From the NCBI RefSeq assembly GCF_963855985.1, contig NC_087091.1:18234154-18298153 (forward strand): a stretch of 64,000 bases of DNA, written 5' to 3'. Source of the DNA: Ostrinia nubilalis (taxonomy: Eukaryota; Arthropoda; Insecta; Lepidoptera; Crambidae). The notes beneath the pieces are model-generated. The model saw only the letters and a list, made by a program, of their open reading frames with translations, was not told where the DNA came from and did no database searches. The position numbers were made by a program, and so were the translations under genes. Of the stretch, positions 1 through 10,850 are shown piece by piece. Numbering within the stretch: position 1 is the stretch's first letter; every line of letters begins with the position of its first letter.

Positions 1-2189
1 ATAGTCCGGAACACGGAGTACTAAGCCGACATCAACGCCGTGATCGTTGAACGTCAATATCCTAACGAGATCGAAGCAGAAATGAACGTGGAACAAGCTC
101 TTGTCCGACGTGCATGCATGCATTGGATGCATGACATTGTTTGCTGGAAGACAGTGAATAGAGTTGAAGTTGAGTTGAGTTGAAGGTCTACTAAATCAAA
201 ATCAAAAATACCTATCTTTATTGGTTTAGACAAATGCAATTAGTCCTATATATTATTATAGACAATCAAGTTTTAGAACTTAAAGTTACTAGAAAAAACA
301 ACACTCTACGACTTCGTTACGTTACACCACGTTATATAAGTTCCATAATACCTAGCACAGAAGAAAATAGAAATATGTTTCTTTTTAACAAACATCGCCG
401 CTACAAGTGTTCAGTTTGTCCCCATTACGTACGCCCTCGAAGTGGCAGTCGCTATGAAATTCAATTCACGTCCAAAATTCAATATTATTGGCAATCGACG
501 GGTTACAGCGTCGCCATTGTGTTCGATTGTTCTTTTTAAGGTCCGCCTCGAATGGTTGTTGCCACAGCACATGTGGGCTAAGAAAGTTCAAGCTGTAATC
601 GCTCGACTTGATGTTATGACAGGATTTTTCAATCTTAAAACGTAGATATTAAATTTTTAGCGTTGAGTTGCATCTCAATTATAATTTTCAAATAAAACAG
701 ATGATGAATTCAGCAGATGGCAGTATCTGCAGTTATGATATTGTGCTTATAAAATTGAAGTATTTAAGTACTTACCGATGAAAACAAATTAAAAATTTCA
801 CGAATTTCCTGATAGCTTTCAGGCGCTTTACCAATGAATCTGTTGAGATTTTTTTTAATTAATAATTAATGTGTTGGCCTAACGCAAATTAGGAGAATTC
901 AAAAAGTAAAATATTTTTTTAAACAAGACATTGCCTTGAGCAAGCCTACTGCAGTTTCTTGCAGTGTTGTATGCTTTGTTCAGCCAACTATTATCCAGTA
1001 AAGTCTGGGAAAGTAACAATTTTAGTGTACAGCACTAAAATTTTCAGTTTTTGCGCTACATCCAGTGAATAAAAGCGTATTTTTGGATTCACGAAATTTT
1101 GATTGAGTCTCTTGTCTTTAACGTCAAGGTGGATGAAACTAAATTTTTATAGAGCCTGTTTTTTTAGTTTAAAATAATAAAACAGGCAGACAACTTATTT
1201 TTGTTTTATTTCAATTATAATTTTAAAAATACAGTCAATACTGAAAAGTCATTTGACTTTCTATAGAGATCAGGTGTTAAAAACAAACCCAAATAAAAGG
1301 TGGATTTGAACCAAAATTCAACACCTTTCATTGTTGGTGTTCGTTTATTTTAGTGTCCCGTAGCTGAATTTATAAACAACGCACACAAAATAAACACCAT
1401 GGCGTTAAGACCATAATTCATTTCCTATCTATTCATGAATTGCAAAAAGAAAATAATATAATGCCAAGACGACAAACGACGATAAAGTTAATTACAGCAA
1501 GAAAAGTACTTAAGTACAATATGTGTGCTAATAATAATAACAGTCTACCAGAACACTACATCCAAGAACACTCAAACGAAACTTGAAGTTACGCACGAGA
1601 TTTTTTTCATAATTTTATTTCGCAACGGTGGTTTGGACGCATTTGCCGCGCGGGCGGGCGCCGACAGCCGCCAAAATGGATGAAATTAATAAACGAAAGC
1701 GAAACGAATAAAAATGCAATACAATAGCAGTGCATGAAATGTTTTATTCGAGCCAACGGTTGTTATTTTGATGGAACTGGAAGAGTGGACGAAATAAATT
1801 CTTTTTTATGTACACACGGAATTAAATTTGTAAGTGCATTTCCCAATTTTGTGTTGTACACTGTACTATGCTCGTTTAATTTTCATGAACCTTTTTATAC
1901 AGGCGACTGATCCTTAAATATAATTTTCCCATTAACATATAATTATCATTTAATTTATTATTAAGTTGTGGAAAGATGTTCTGTTAAATGCTTTTCACCT
2001 TCTTTTAACCATCTTTTTCAATTCTCTAAAATTTAAGTTTTGTGGAACAGCTTCCCCAACATCACGACCGCTGAAGGCAACTTAAAACAAAATCCTTTTT
2101 TCTACAAGTTTCTAACTCTTGCTGCCACATTTCAAGTAACATTTAAACAGAGACATTCCCTACCAATTTCGTTATTTGGCCACCGTTTA
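1..2189. other. AT-rich non-coding DNA, no gene supported
   Basis: I see no convincing gene here. Positions 25-180 are open on the + strand for 52 codons with a fairly protein-like composition (acidic residues, then Cys/Trp/His), but there are no splice sites or motifs I recognise. A short GC-rich patch near 1640-1680 stands out from the AT-rich background. The remainder is low-complexity A/T sequence. Confidence 0.5.
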
Positions 2190-2292
2190 GCGGTGTCAAT
2201 CTCGCAACCGGCTCGCACTCGTCGCTGCGGCTTGCGGCGGGCGCCTGCGACCGCTGACACTCGCTTTATATAAGCTTTTACGGAGCTTTAGG
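2190..2292 (+). repeat. Copy A of a local GC-rich ~100-bp repeat
   Basis: First of three related GC-rich blocks in 1.6 kb (others at 2872-2950 and 3621-3732). All start with GGYGTCAA, have a GC-rich centre containing GCTGCGGC-like strings, and end with a GACACTCGCT-like string followed by an AGCTTTTACGGAGCTTTAGG-like string. This copy has a TATATAAG string before the closing block. The family is unknown to me. Confidence 0.6.
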
Positions 2293-2609
2293 CTGATAGA
2301 TAATGTTATAGAGGTAACACAAAACACCTTTGTAGAAGCTATTAAGGTCTTGTAATTTGTAAACATTGCTTTTACATGTAATAATTATTTTTAAATTTTG
2401 TCAAGTTCCAGGTAAAACTCATATTATCTTGCACATTTCGCAACAAATTAAATAATGAGTGTATAGCCATAGTATGAGGCTGGTTATTAGAAGCCAATTT
2501 CATAGAGTCAGGCATAATGACCCCAGCAGCTTAGTTCATAAAAGTGTCTAAGGAGCTTCTAACTAAAACAAATGCCGTCAAAGCCGAATTGATTTATTAC
2601 ATTATCATA

Positions 2610-2735
2610 CGTTTTTGAAGGTCGCGGGAGGTGCCTGGATGCGAGCGGCGCAGGACCGTTCTTTGTGAAAATCCTTGGGGGCTTTTGTCCAGCAGTGGAC
2701 GTCGTTCGGCTGAAACGAACGAATGAACGATTATC
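2610..2735 (+). mobile_element. RTE-type LINE 3' end, truncated
   Basis: This fragment keeps the last part of an RTE-type ORF and its 3' end, including GGTCGCGGGAGGTGCCTGGATG and the closing GTCCAGCAGTGGACGTCGTT. It ends in a short GAAC-type tail. It belongs to the same subfamily as 42916-43058 and is related to the longer relic at 56452-56845. It is severely 5' truncated and non-functional. The RTE assignment rests on the conserved terminal peptide and simple-sequence tail. Confidence 0.7.
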
Positions 2736-2871
2736 ATACGTTTGAATTACGCAATATTATTAGTTCCGCTAAACACAAACGTGTGAAATTATAGGACAAT
2801 GGCCTACAGACACAAATTTAAGCACACTAAGTTCGTTATTAAATTGAACAACATTTAGATGTGGCGTCAAC

Positions 2872-2950
2872 AAGCTCACTGGCTGCGGCTTGCGGTGGGT
2901 GCCGGCGACGACCGCCGACACGCGCTCAAATAAAGCTCTCAGGAGCTTTA
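2872..2950 (+). repeat. Copy B of the local GC-rich repeat
   Basis: Shorter second copy of the block at 2190-2292. It has the GGCGTCAA start, the GCTGCGGCTTGCGG core, and a CTCAAATAAAGCTC ending with AGGAGCTTTAG. The spacing to copy A is about 680 bp, and to copy C about 750 bp. Confidence 0.6.
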
Positions 2951-3227
2951 GTTTCATAGCGAACGAGCTTTATACGTGTTAGGCGCATTGTTATTGACAG
3001 TTTATTAGAAGGAAACGAGCACGTTCCTTTCATCCGTCAACTGTGTAAAGAGTGTGAACCAATTAAATACCTACCAAATGTTTGGTTTCGTTTTAGGCTG
3101 AGATATATCATGACTTTATTGTGTCTTACTTTAAAAAACATAACCCTGTTCGGAACGGTTGGGTACGGATTCTAAATTTTTTGAAAATCATCTTTCACCT
3201 ATGTTCATCAGAGATAGTGTAGAATTC

Positions 3228-3382
3228 CCACGTCCACCCACAAGGTGGACCGACGACCTGATAAAGGTAGCGGGAAGGCGCTGGATGCAGACCGCTACCA
3301 ACCGTGCGATGTGGAAGTCATTGGGGGAGGCCTATGTTCAGCAGTAGACATCATGTGGCTGAAATGATGATGATGATGATGA
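3228..3382 (+). mobile_element. RTE-type LINE 3' end with GAT repeat tail
   Basis: The frame reads the RTE C-terminal block PPTRWTDDLIKVAGRRWMQ, then a W-K-S-L-G-E-A-Y-V-Q-Q ending. It closes in a (GAT)n simple repeat at about 3365-3381. Only the last ~50 codons are present, so this is a 5'-truncated dead copy. The peptide recurs at 56452-56845 (+) and, on the other strand, at 32879-33010. Confidence 0.8.
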
Positions 3383-3620
3383 GTGTAGAATTCTAATGGT
3401 TAAAGTATTTTTCAAATTAGTCCAGTAGTTTCTGAGATTCTAAAATTCAAACAATGAAATCATTCCTCTATAAAATATTAGTCTAAAAGAAAACTATCAT
3501 CATCGTTAGCTAATCAAACATTAATTGTGTAGTAAAGTAAGAGCAAAGCAACAGTCTAAATAACAAGAGCAGCAGTATATTAACATCTCCATTCATTGTG
3601 TACAATAGAGTGACACGTTG

Positions 3621-3732
3621 CGGCGTCAATCTAGTCACGACACGACTCACGAGCCGCACTCCCGTTGCGGCTGCGGACGCCGGTGACCATCGCTAACACT
3701 CGCTCAAATAGAGCTTTTACGGAGTTTTAGGC
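3621..3732 (+). repeat. Copy C of the local GC-rich repeat
   Basis: Third copy, with GGCGTCAATCT at the start, a GC-rich centre, and CACTCGCTCAAATAGAGCTT followed by TTACGGAGTTTTAGG at the end. It has about 15 bp more in its first half than copy A. All three copies are in the same orientation. Confidence 0.6.
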
Positions 3733-6700
3733 AGGAAATTTTAAGGGGGAAAGATCAAAATGAAATCCGTAAGGTGTGTTGTCAGCTTAAAAGCTAAGAA
3801 TTTTCTATTCAAAACGCGGTAATTATTATGAGACTCTTTTTTAAACTGGTACTCAATTCCGGTTCCAATAAATACGTTAATTTATTTTTATTTTCTAAAG
3901 ACTTGCGTGTTCATAAATTTTATCAAAGTGCTACTTATTTGCTAACACAAAAATACAATTTAATAACTGGATATCAACTCACACCATATGCCTTTGTTTT
4001 TTTTTTTAATTTCAGCAAATTTACATTATTTCCAACGTACATTATGTTACCATTGTATTACGGGATAGCCTTTATTGACTAAAGTGCACACATTTTTTGT
4101 ATCTCCTAGCCCTTTTATCGACGAAGATGGCGGCGCTGCACGCGACAGCTCACAAGTAAGCCTTTCAGGCTCCACTGTGTGTCGTTTACTCACTTGCAGC
4201 TTATCTGGATTAAAAGCATTAATTCAAAGCTTTCGAAGCTTCCGAGGCTGGTTGCAATCAAAGCATTTTAGATTTAATCACGAACATAATTATTTTTATT
4301 TAATACTTATCTATGAAGAACCACATTGCTAAAATCATCCGTTTTGTTATTGTGTGATATTATTTATTTACTCCTACTCAGTCTATTTTGTTTCCTCGTT
4401 CAGTGAATCAAGTCCACTGATCTATGTAAAGATTGCTTTATCACTTTATTATGAATATTATTTTCCTTCTTTTTTATGTATCCAACTTAAACCTGGTTAA
4501 ATTATTTCTATAGTATTTTAGGTAGAATTTTATCGTAATGAAAGAAAATTCGAAAGTAATGAAAAATACTTTTTCTAATCTTGTCAAAGAGGTTTACTTT
4601 TTATGAAAAAGAGGATGCTAGAGAACTTATGCCTTAGATTTTTACTATCAAAAATTGTTAACTGTAACTTAATTCAGCATGGTTTGTTTGACGTGTGTTT
4701 AACATAATTTGCGAAACACGACAACGTTGTTTCTTTACAAATTACTTAAATATGTGTAAATAAATTTCCACACGTCAAGGCTGTCTGGCGAAGTTAAAGT
4801 AATAATGTTATACAGCCTACACGTAATATGTTTTATCTGGAAATTATTATTACTGTATAGACCGTGCGTAAACAAATGATAATTTACATTTCCATGAAAG
4901 GTATACGTGTGATAAAACCGCCAATTTTATGTAGGAAATTTATTTATTTTGGTTCTTATTTTTAGATATTAGAATATGAATGGATTATTTGATATAAAGG
5001 AGCCAAACCATCTCGTTTCTACGTTGATATTTTTTTTATATCAGTTTACGAAAACTGCTATCTGCTGAAATTCACAGCGTCTATTAATTTATCATAGCAA
5101 TTCACCTGTTTGATTGAACCTACCGCTCTGCTGTATTTTGGAGACTTTTTACCATCGGTTGTGTATGTGCCACTAGAAGTTTTTATTTCTCCAGAATTTT
5201 TGGTACATACAATTTTAATCACAGTCGAAACGTCAAGTCGACTGTGCTTACTAATTACTTTGCACGGTATAAAAATAACAGGCTTCGGATTACTTATCTC
5301 AAAATAAACTTGCATTTTTAACCCTATTTTACAATTTTTATTCATATTATATTGATAATCATTATTTCAAACACCTAAAGTGCCTTTCTACAAGTGTTAC
5401 AAAAAAAACTGCACGTTATCATTTTAAAATATTGATACAATTTTAAGTTGCTACATATTTAGCTAAGAATTTCTTTGTAGCATCTATAAGAGCACTCAAC
5501 TCACAACAAGTCTCCCACTGGGGCGTGCCGAAGAAAATACAGTTTACCCCTGCTCGAGACTAGATGCACTTTAAGCAGACGTTAAACTTTATCTCAATAG
5601 AATAAGGTTTCCATTCAGTAACGTGTATTGGACAGTACCGTAGGTCCGAGCGGTCGACTGGGAATGACTAATAGTAGTGGTACTGCATCTCCAAGGAAAC
5701 CTTTTGTAGTTTACTTTTAGTTTTCTCAAATGCTGCATGCGTTGGATGTGTGGATATTTTACTTTTAGAAATATTTTTCCCCATGAAAATGCAAAAAGCG
5801 AAAGATATTGTCATTTTCATATTGAGGAAGGCTCATACATCAATTGACTGTCATAGACATCATGAAATGTTTTTTTATTACATCTTGTTAATCAATGACA
5901 GCCACATAATATAATAATTGTAGCGTAAATTTTGGATTTAAATGTCATAGACATTAAATAACGAGAATTACAAAAATACATAATTAATTTATTTATTTAT
6001 CTAATAGGACTATTAGACATACACATCTTATTAATCAATGACAGACTAGATACAATTTTAATGCAAACGATTGTATTCTAATTGTTCGGCTTCAATTTCA
6101 TAAGAGGCTGGAGACCTAGTTACCTACGTTCTAAATCGGTAACTTAAAATTAACTTACTGCACCTCCCCGTAACCTAATTAGGTAACCAAATGAGTAGTA
6201 TACCATACTGCAATATGCAGGCAGGCAGCGTCCCGCGGGGCCCATGCGGGCTGTGCACAGTTGCCGAATGTAGGAATGAGAGTTATGACTGCTGCTGTAC
6301 GCAAATTGGGCTTCGAGGGTGAATGATATTTCGAGGGCTAGGTAAAGCCGATATTTACCTAATAGTTTGTATAGGTTCTTCTTCTATATTTTTCTAAACA
6401 TGGAAAATATGTGGTACAAAGATGAGTAACGAATCTCTAGCTAAGCAGTGAGAGCAAAATAGAGAAACACGGGTCTCAACGCGTCCTTTTATATGAGTTA
6501 CATGTACTCGCGGCTTGACGTTTCGGTTTTGTTTCTCTATTTTAGTTGAAATGGAACGCGAAAGATTTAAAGCAGTGAGAGGTTGTCAAGTAATCTACAT
6601 CCCTCGCATACTTTGATAGTATTTTTCACTTCAATTAGTTAATGTATTACCTTGCAATCCTATTGAAAGGTTCTTCAATTAATGAAAAGGTACTCTTCCT

Positions 6701-6969
6701 ATTAAAAACATCTTAGTAGTAGGCAATTTAGGACTACACATTAAGACTAAAACTAAACTGAAGACGAATCAAAACTCTGAACTACCTATTTACCTACTTT
6801 AAACTTTCTACAACTTTTAAGACAGTTCAAATCTATTCCTAGAATTTTGACTACTCAACTTCTACTAGCTGGGCGTTTTGTCGCTAAGCGTTATAATTTA
6901 GGTAAACCAAAGGGAATAATGTTTATGTCGACCTATGAAAAATATTTTAGAGATTTTTTCTCCGGTGCT
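3733..6969. other. AT-rich non-coding DNA
   Basis: No gene is supported. Several 60-95 codon open frames occur, as expected in this composition. The best is 5058-5345 on the - strand (95 codons), which reads like mixed-composition protein but shows no family motif, and the opposite strand is partly open too. A GC-rich patch lies at 6220-6260. Confidence 0.4.
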
Positions 6970-9705
6970 TTTAATAATAAATAATAATAATAATAAAATT
7001 TATTCAATAAAACAAAATTAGCACAAATAAACTGGAAAACTTACAAGTAACATAACTTATCATTCAATGCTAAATTTGTATTACAATGTTTCTTATTCTA
7101 ATAGAAATATAGATTTCTACACTAGGCAAAGCCTGTCCTGTAGACAATCTATTGGCAGAATTTGTCTCTTATAAATTTAGCCGATCATGATACACATCCG
7201 TTACTCACTATTACATTTATAAAATTAAAATTAAAATAATATAATAATAATAATAATTCACCTGCAACAATTCATTATTCATGTTCATTTAATAATAAAA
7301 TAAAAATAAAGTATAAATAAAATGATATAATTAAAATAGGTTAATATAATATAAAAAATAAAATGGTATAAGTTAGAAATAAATTAATCATACATAAAAT
7401 AATTTAAAACTATTTTAGTATCTTTAAAAGCTTTTCAATATCGTCGTAAGATAGGGTGCCAATCCACTCCGTTACAATTTTTTTCGTTTCAAGTAGTGAG
7501 CAGTTCTTTATACAACAGTGTGATTGAACCCTATTGAAGACGTGTGGATGAAGAAAGTGGCTGTACTTCATGGCCCAAGTACTTTTTGTCTTTGGGACAG
7601 GTATTTTAAAAACTCGTTTCTTGAGCATTGTTTTATAGTCATCTGATTTAATGACAGTTGCATTCATGTGCATCGTTACCCTGAGAACGAATAAGCCACG
7701 GACCGTGAGGAAACCACTCTCTTTGTAAAGTGCTTGGGTGGAGTATCTTATTGGTTTCCTAAGTAAAACTTTGATTACTGATCTTTGAGCTCTCTCAAGT
7801 GTAATCATATTATTAGACGTCGCGCCGCCCCAAGTTGTGATGCAGTAGGATATTATAGATTGACATATGGCAGTATAAACCGATTTCAGGAGGTGTAGGT
7901 CAGCTGCATTTCTCAGATTTTTGAAGACGTAGATAAGTTTGCGGACTCTTTTGGCAGTTGCGTCAATGTGTGCTTTAAAAGATAGTTTCTCATCCACAAT
8001 CAGACCAAGATATTTAATCTCCGGAGATCTGCTGATGGCGTTACAATTACAGTGTTGATGAGCCTGCATGTCTTGGTGGCATGTGTGAATCTTAATGCTA
8101 GTGAAGGAGGGTGAGGTTGCCACTGTCTTGTGAAAGCAGAGGAACTTTGTTTTCTGGAGGTTTAGTGTCAACAAGTTGCTCCGAAGCCAGGCAGCAACAA
8201 CTCTCATCCCATCAGCTACACGTTCGGAGACTTCATCCCAAGTCGCGTCGTGGAAAATAATTGCGGTGTCGTCGGCATAGCAGATCATCTCAGCATTGAC
8301 CAAGTTGGTAACCAATATGTCGTTGATATATAGGGTAAAGAGTGTAGGGCCGAGTATGCTACCCTGGGGTACGCCAAACTCCACCAGTTTAGGTACACTT
8401 TTGTGTTCATCGATCCTGACACATTGGTAACGGTCCGTTAGATAACTCTGAAACCAGTTTAGTGCAATACCACGTATACCCATTCCCTCCAACTTTCTTA
8501 TGAGGATACACGTCGAGACCGTGTCGAAAGCCTTTGCAAGATCAAGAAACACTCCCACGCAAGCTCTTCCCTTGTCAAGGCTTTCGGTGACGAGGCTGGT
8601 CAATAGGGATATAGCGCCCTCCGTGGACCTACCCTGCCTAAAGCCAAATTGTCTGTCTGAAAGTAGCTTATTATTTTCTGCAAATTTTACTAAACGTTTA
8701 TTTACTAGTTTTTCTAGAATTTTTGAGAAAGCGCTCAGCAAGGATATTGGTCTATAATTATGTGGTTCATTTTTTTCACCAGATTTATAGATAGGAGTGA
8801 CCGCAGCCGTTTTCCATTTAGCAGGGAAAACTCCCTCAGAGAGACTGAGATTACATATAGCTGTAAGAGGGTGCACTATGTGGTTCTTTACTGCCTTCAG
8901 AAGCTTATTAGTTATACCATCGAGACCGGGTGCGCTATCTGTTCTCAGATTAATAATTATTGACTCAATTTCGGCTACGTCAGTAGGTTCAAGGAAAAAC
9001 GAATGTACCGGAGGGTTTTTTAGTGAAACTTTGGCAGCCAGCGTTTCTTGAGTGTCATTGGAACTCGCAAGAATTTTCTCAGCCAAACACTTTCCAACAT
9101 TAGAGAAGTAGTCATTACAATCATTTAGAGAGTTTTCTTTAGAGTCTTTTATTTGTGTTAGTATGTGTGATTTCTCTTTACTTTTGTTGGTATGTGTTAT
9201 TGTCCTAATAGTGTTCCAAAGCCTTTTTGGAGAATTTTTGTTTTTTTCCAATTCTAGGGCTTCGTGTTTCTGCTTTAATTTCCTTAATAGATTAATATAA
9301 AAATTTCTATAGCGTGTGAAGATTTTCTTTTTTGTTTGGTCCTGCGGGTTCTCTTTTACCTGTGCATGTAACCTATCTTTGTGTTTAGAACACCTAATAA
9401 GACCCGGTGTCATCCAAGGTTTAAATGTAATTTTAGACCGACCAACTGGGTTTCTGGATGTGTTTTTTTCAATAGCGCATCCCAATGTGTCTGTAAACGC
9501 TTCGGCGGCAGCGTCCACCGAGGTGCCTTCGACAACACAGTGCCAGTCCACTTTACTTAGTTCGAGTTCCATTGATGTATAGTCTATTTTGCTGGTGAAG
9601 CGTTTATGTCTTTTGTTTCTGGAATTTTTGAGTTTTATCCCTGCGATAATGAGATCGTGATCCGTAATGTTTGTCTTACAAATGACAGACACCGATTGAA
9701 ATTTT
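6970..9705 (-). mobile_element. 5'-truncated CR1/Jockey-group non-LTR retrotransposon
   Basis: The element reads right to left. It starts within the last part of the endonuclease domain (ITDHDLI), runs through reverse transcriptase, and ends in a 3' UTR with a (TTA)n tail at 6973-7000 (seen as TAA/ATA repeats on the + strand). The 5' part (ORF1 and most of the endonuclease) is missing, the usual outcome of incomplete reverse transcription. The same tail type ends the related element at 20235-26345. Clade assignment beyond the CR1/Jockey group is not attempted. Confidence 0.85.
7410..9692 (-). CDS. LINE ORF2 fragment: endonuclease tail plus reverse transcriptase
   Basis: This is a 760-codon frame without internal stops, encoding the polyprotein used for target-primed reverse transcription. 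The residue positions are approximate. The frame opens in the end of an apurinic-type endonuclease (TDHDLI near residue 10), then a linker with KPWMTPGLIRC near 90-100. Reverse transcriptase follows: APGLDGI, TPIYKSGEKN and NYRPISLL, then GFRQGRS, FLDLAKAFD, GVPQGSILGPTLF and the catalytic CYADDTA. A C-terminal region with a CCIKNC-type cysteine cluster follows. The first codon is GTG at a truncation edge, not a real start, and the frame stays open a little upstream. An intact RT frame suggests a fairly young insertion, but the element cannot be autonomous because most of the endonuclease is missing. Confidence 0.9.
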   Translation of the reverse strand: MSVICKTNITDHDLIIAGIKLKNSRNKRHKRFTSKIDYTSMELELSKVDWHCVVEGTSVDAAAEAFTDTLGCAIEKNTSRNPVGRSKITFKPWMTPGLIRCSKHKDRLHAQVKENPQDQTKKKIFTRYRNFYINLLRKLKQKHEALELEKNKNSPKRLWNTIRTITHTNKSKEKSHILTQIKDSKENSLNDCNDYFSNVGKCLAEKILASSNDTQETLAAKVSLKNPPVHSFFLEPTDVAEIESIIINLRTDSAPGLDGITNKLLKAVKNHIVHPLTAICNLSLSEGVFPAKWKTAAVTPIYKSGEKNEPHNYRPISLLSAFSKILEKLVNKRLVKFAENNKLLSDRQFGFRQGRSTEGAISLLTSLVTESLDKGRACVGVFLDLAKAFDTVSTCILIRKLEGMGIRGIALNWFQSYLTDRYQCVRIDEHKSVPKLVEFGVPQGSILGPTLFTLYINDILVTNLVNAEMICYADDTAIIFHDATWDEVSERVADGMRVVAAWLRSNLLTLNLQKTKFLCFHKTVATSPSFTSIKIHTCHQDMQAHQHCNCNAISRSPEIKYLGLIVDEKLSFKAHIDATAKRVRKLIYVFKNLRNAADLHLLKSVYTAICQSIISYCITTWGGATSNNMITLERAQRSVIKVLLRKPIRYSTQALYKESGFLTVRGLFVLRVTMHMNATVIKSDDYKTMLKKRVFKIPVPKTKSTWAMKYSHFLHPHVFNRVQSHCCIKNCSLLETKKIVTEWIGTLSYDDIEKLLKILK

Positions 9706-9719
9706 GACGTTACGTTAAT

Positions 9720-9885
9720 TTTTATAATATACTTATACTAATATTATAAAGAGGAAAACTTTGTTTGTTTGTTTGTTTGTTTTGAAAGCTACATTATCCA
9801 CGAGTGACATAGGCTAAATTTTATTTTGGAAAAAAATGGGGTTCAGGGGACCACGCGCGCGAAGCCGCGGGCGGAAAGCTAGTTC
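9720..9885 (-). repeat. Dispersed CCGCCCGCGGCTTCG-type repeat, - orientation
   Basis: Read on the - strand it begins with the motif TTTCCGCCCGCGGCTTCG, continues through an ATAGCCTATGTCA-like segment, and ends in a CAAA-type simple repeat (GTTT repeats at 9761-9783) followed by TATAATATTAGTATAAGTAT. The same architecture is seen at 18432-18697 and, in part, at 49922-50062. It is very common in lepidopteran DNA. I do not assert a family name. It abuts the truncated 5' edge of the LINE. Confidence 0.65.
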
Positions 9886-10382
9886 ATTGATAAACTGAAA
9901 AAAAGTACAATAATAACAAATGAGACATAATATCATTAATTACGTTACACCAAGTGCACATACTTGCTTTATAATAACCCTTTGCTGCCCCGGGTTGATA
10001 GGCACCTGTACTCATACAGGTTAATGATTCCCTAAATCGTCTAAAAACTATTTGCTGTAGCCAAAAAAAAAAACATATAATCACGTCGCCAGACATTCGG
10101 TTGTAAAGAATGACCTTGTTTCGGAACTTGTAAACAAACTGTTAGTAAAGCGTCGATTCGTGTTGCACCCGAACAATGCCGTCCCGCGGGAGCCGGCGTG
10201 GATGCGGTCGCTCCGCGGGCGTGGTCGATGGCGAGATAAATAGTAATTATATTGCCGATGGGATTACTGTTGGTTAAATAAAAGAGCGACTGACAACTGG
10301 GTTGGTAGCTTGTATTGATTACAAGCCCTCATCTTCTGAAGTATTGGTGAGACGAATCAGCGTTACAACGCCGATTAACACT
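9886..10382. other. Non-coding spacer
   Basis: No gene is seen. A GC-rich patch at 10180-10225 (GTCCCGCGGGAGCCGGCG) resembles another at about 10955-10995 (CCTGCGGGAAGCGG, then CCCCCGGGACGCGAC). Both are followed by an AT-rich run containing a GGGATTAC/GGGACTTC-like string, so these may be two diverged copies of one element. Confidence 0.35.
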
Positions 10383-10506
10383 TTAGGCAGGGTTGCACCA
10401 TCTTACTTTAACTTTGACAAACGTCAAAAATCTGTCAAACTCCATACAAAATGCACCGGTTATCGTCATATTTACCGTTAAATTTAGGTGGTGCAACTCA
10501 GCCTTA
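10383..10506. mobile_element. ~124-bp MITE, copy 1 of 3
   Basis: The ends are inverted repeats: TTAGGCAGGGTTGCACCATC at the left, and GGTGGTGCAACTCAGCCTTA at the right. The interior contains ACGTCAAAAATCTGTCAAAC and CACCGGTTATCGTCAT. The same element is at 22286-22411 and 30054-30177. It has no coding capacity. Its transposase family is unknown. Confidence 0.8.
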
Positions 10507-10664
10507 GAGTTTTTTTTCCATAATAATAGCAGTCTTATAGCAAAGAAATATGTATAATTAGAAACTTTCATAGTATGAACTACTCGTAGTCGTTATAATT
10601 AAACTTACCTATATTTCAATGAAAAAAATCTAACGGCGTTCCTACGTGACTATTCTGACGTCAC

Positions 10665-10850
10665 AGATGAAATAAATAAATAAATAAATAATTCTTTATT
10701 TTACTCACACAAAAAATCGAACAGAATTACATAATGAATGTATAAGATACGTTTGATGTTTATTCTTGTGTGAGTCTGATGCCTATGCTAGGTATTTAGT
10801 ATACCTGTATTACAGGTCATCAGGCAGGGAAATAAAGAGTATTCTTTCTA
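10665..10850 (-). mobile_element. LINE/SINE 3' end with (TAAA)n tail, - strand
   Basis: Read on the - strand, the segment ends with an AATAAAG signal and a (TTTA)n tail, visible as the TAAA array at 10673-10691. It carries a short inverted repeat, ACCTGTAATACAGGT. It looks like the 3' end of a non-LTR element or SINE. No coding part remains. Confidence 0.45.

Noticed and set aside
1300..1312. tRNA-like B box (GGTTCAAATCC on the - strand)
   Set aside because: No A box, no cloverleaf and no acceptor stem at the right distance.
4075..4332. Possible exon ending at an AA|GTAAGC donor near 4153
   Set aside because: The frame has no recognised similarity, and one donor-like string is expected by chance at this length.
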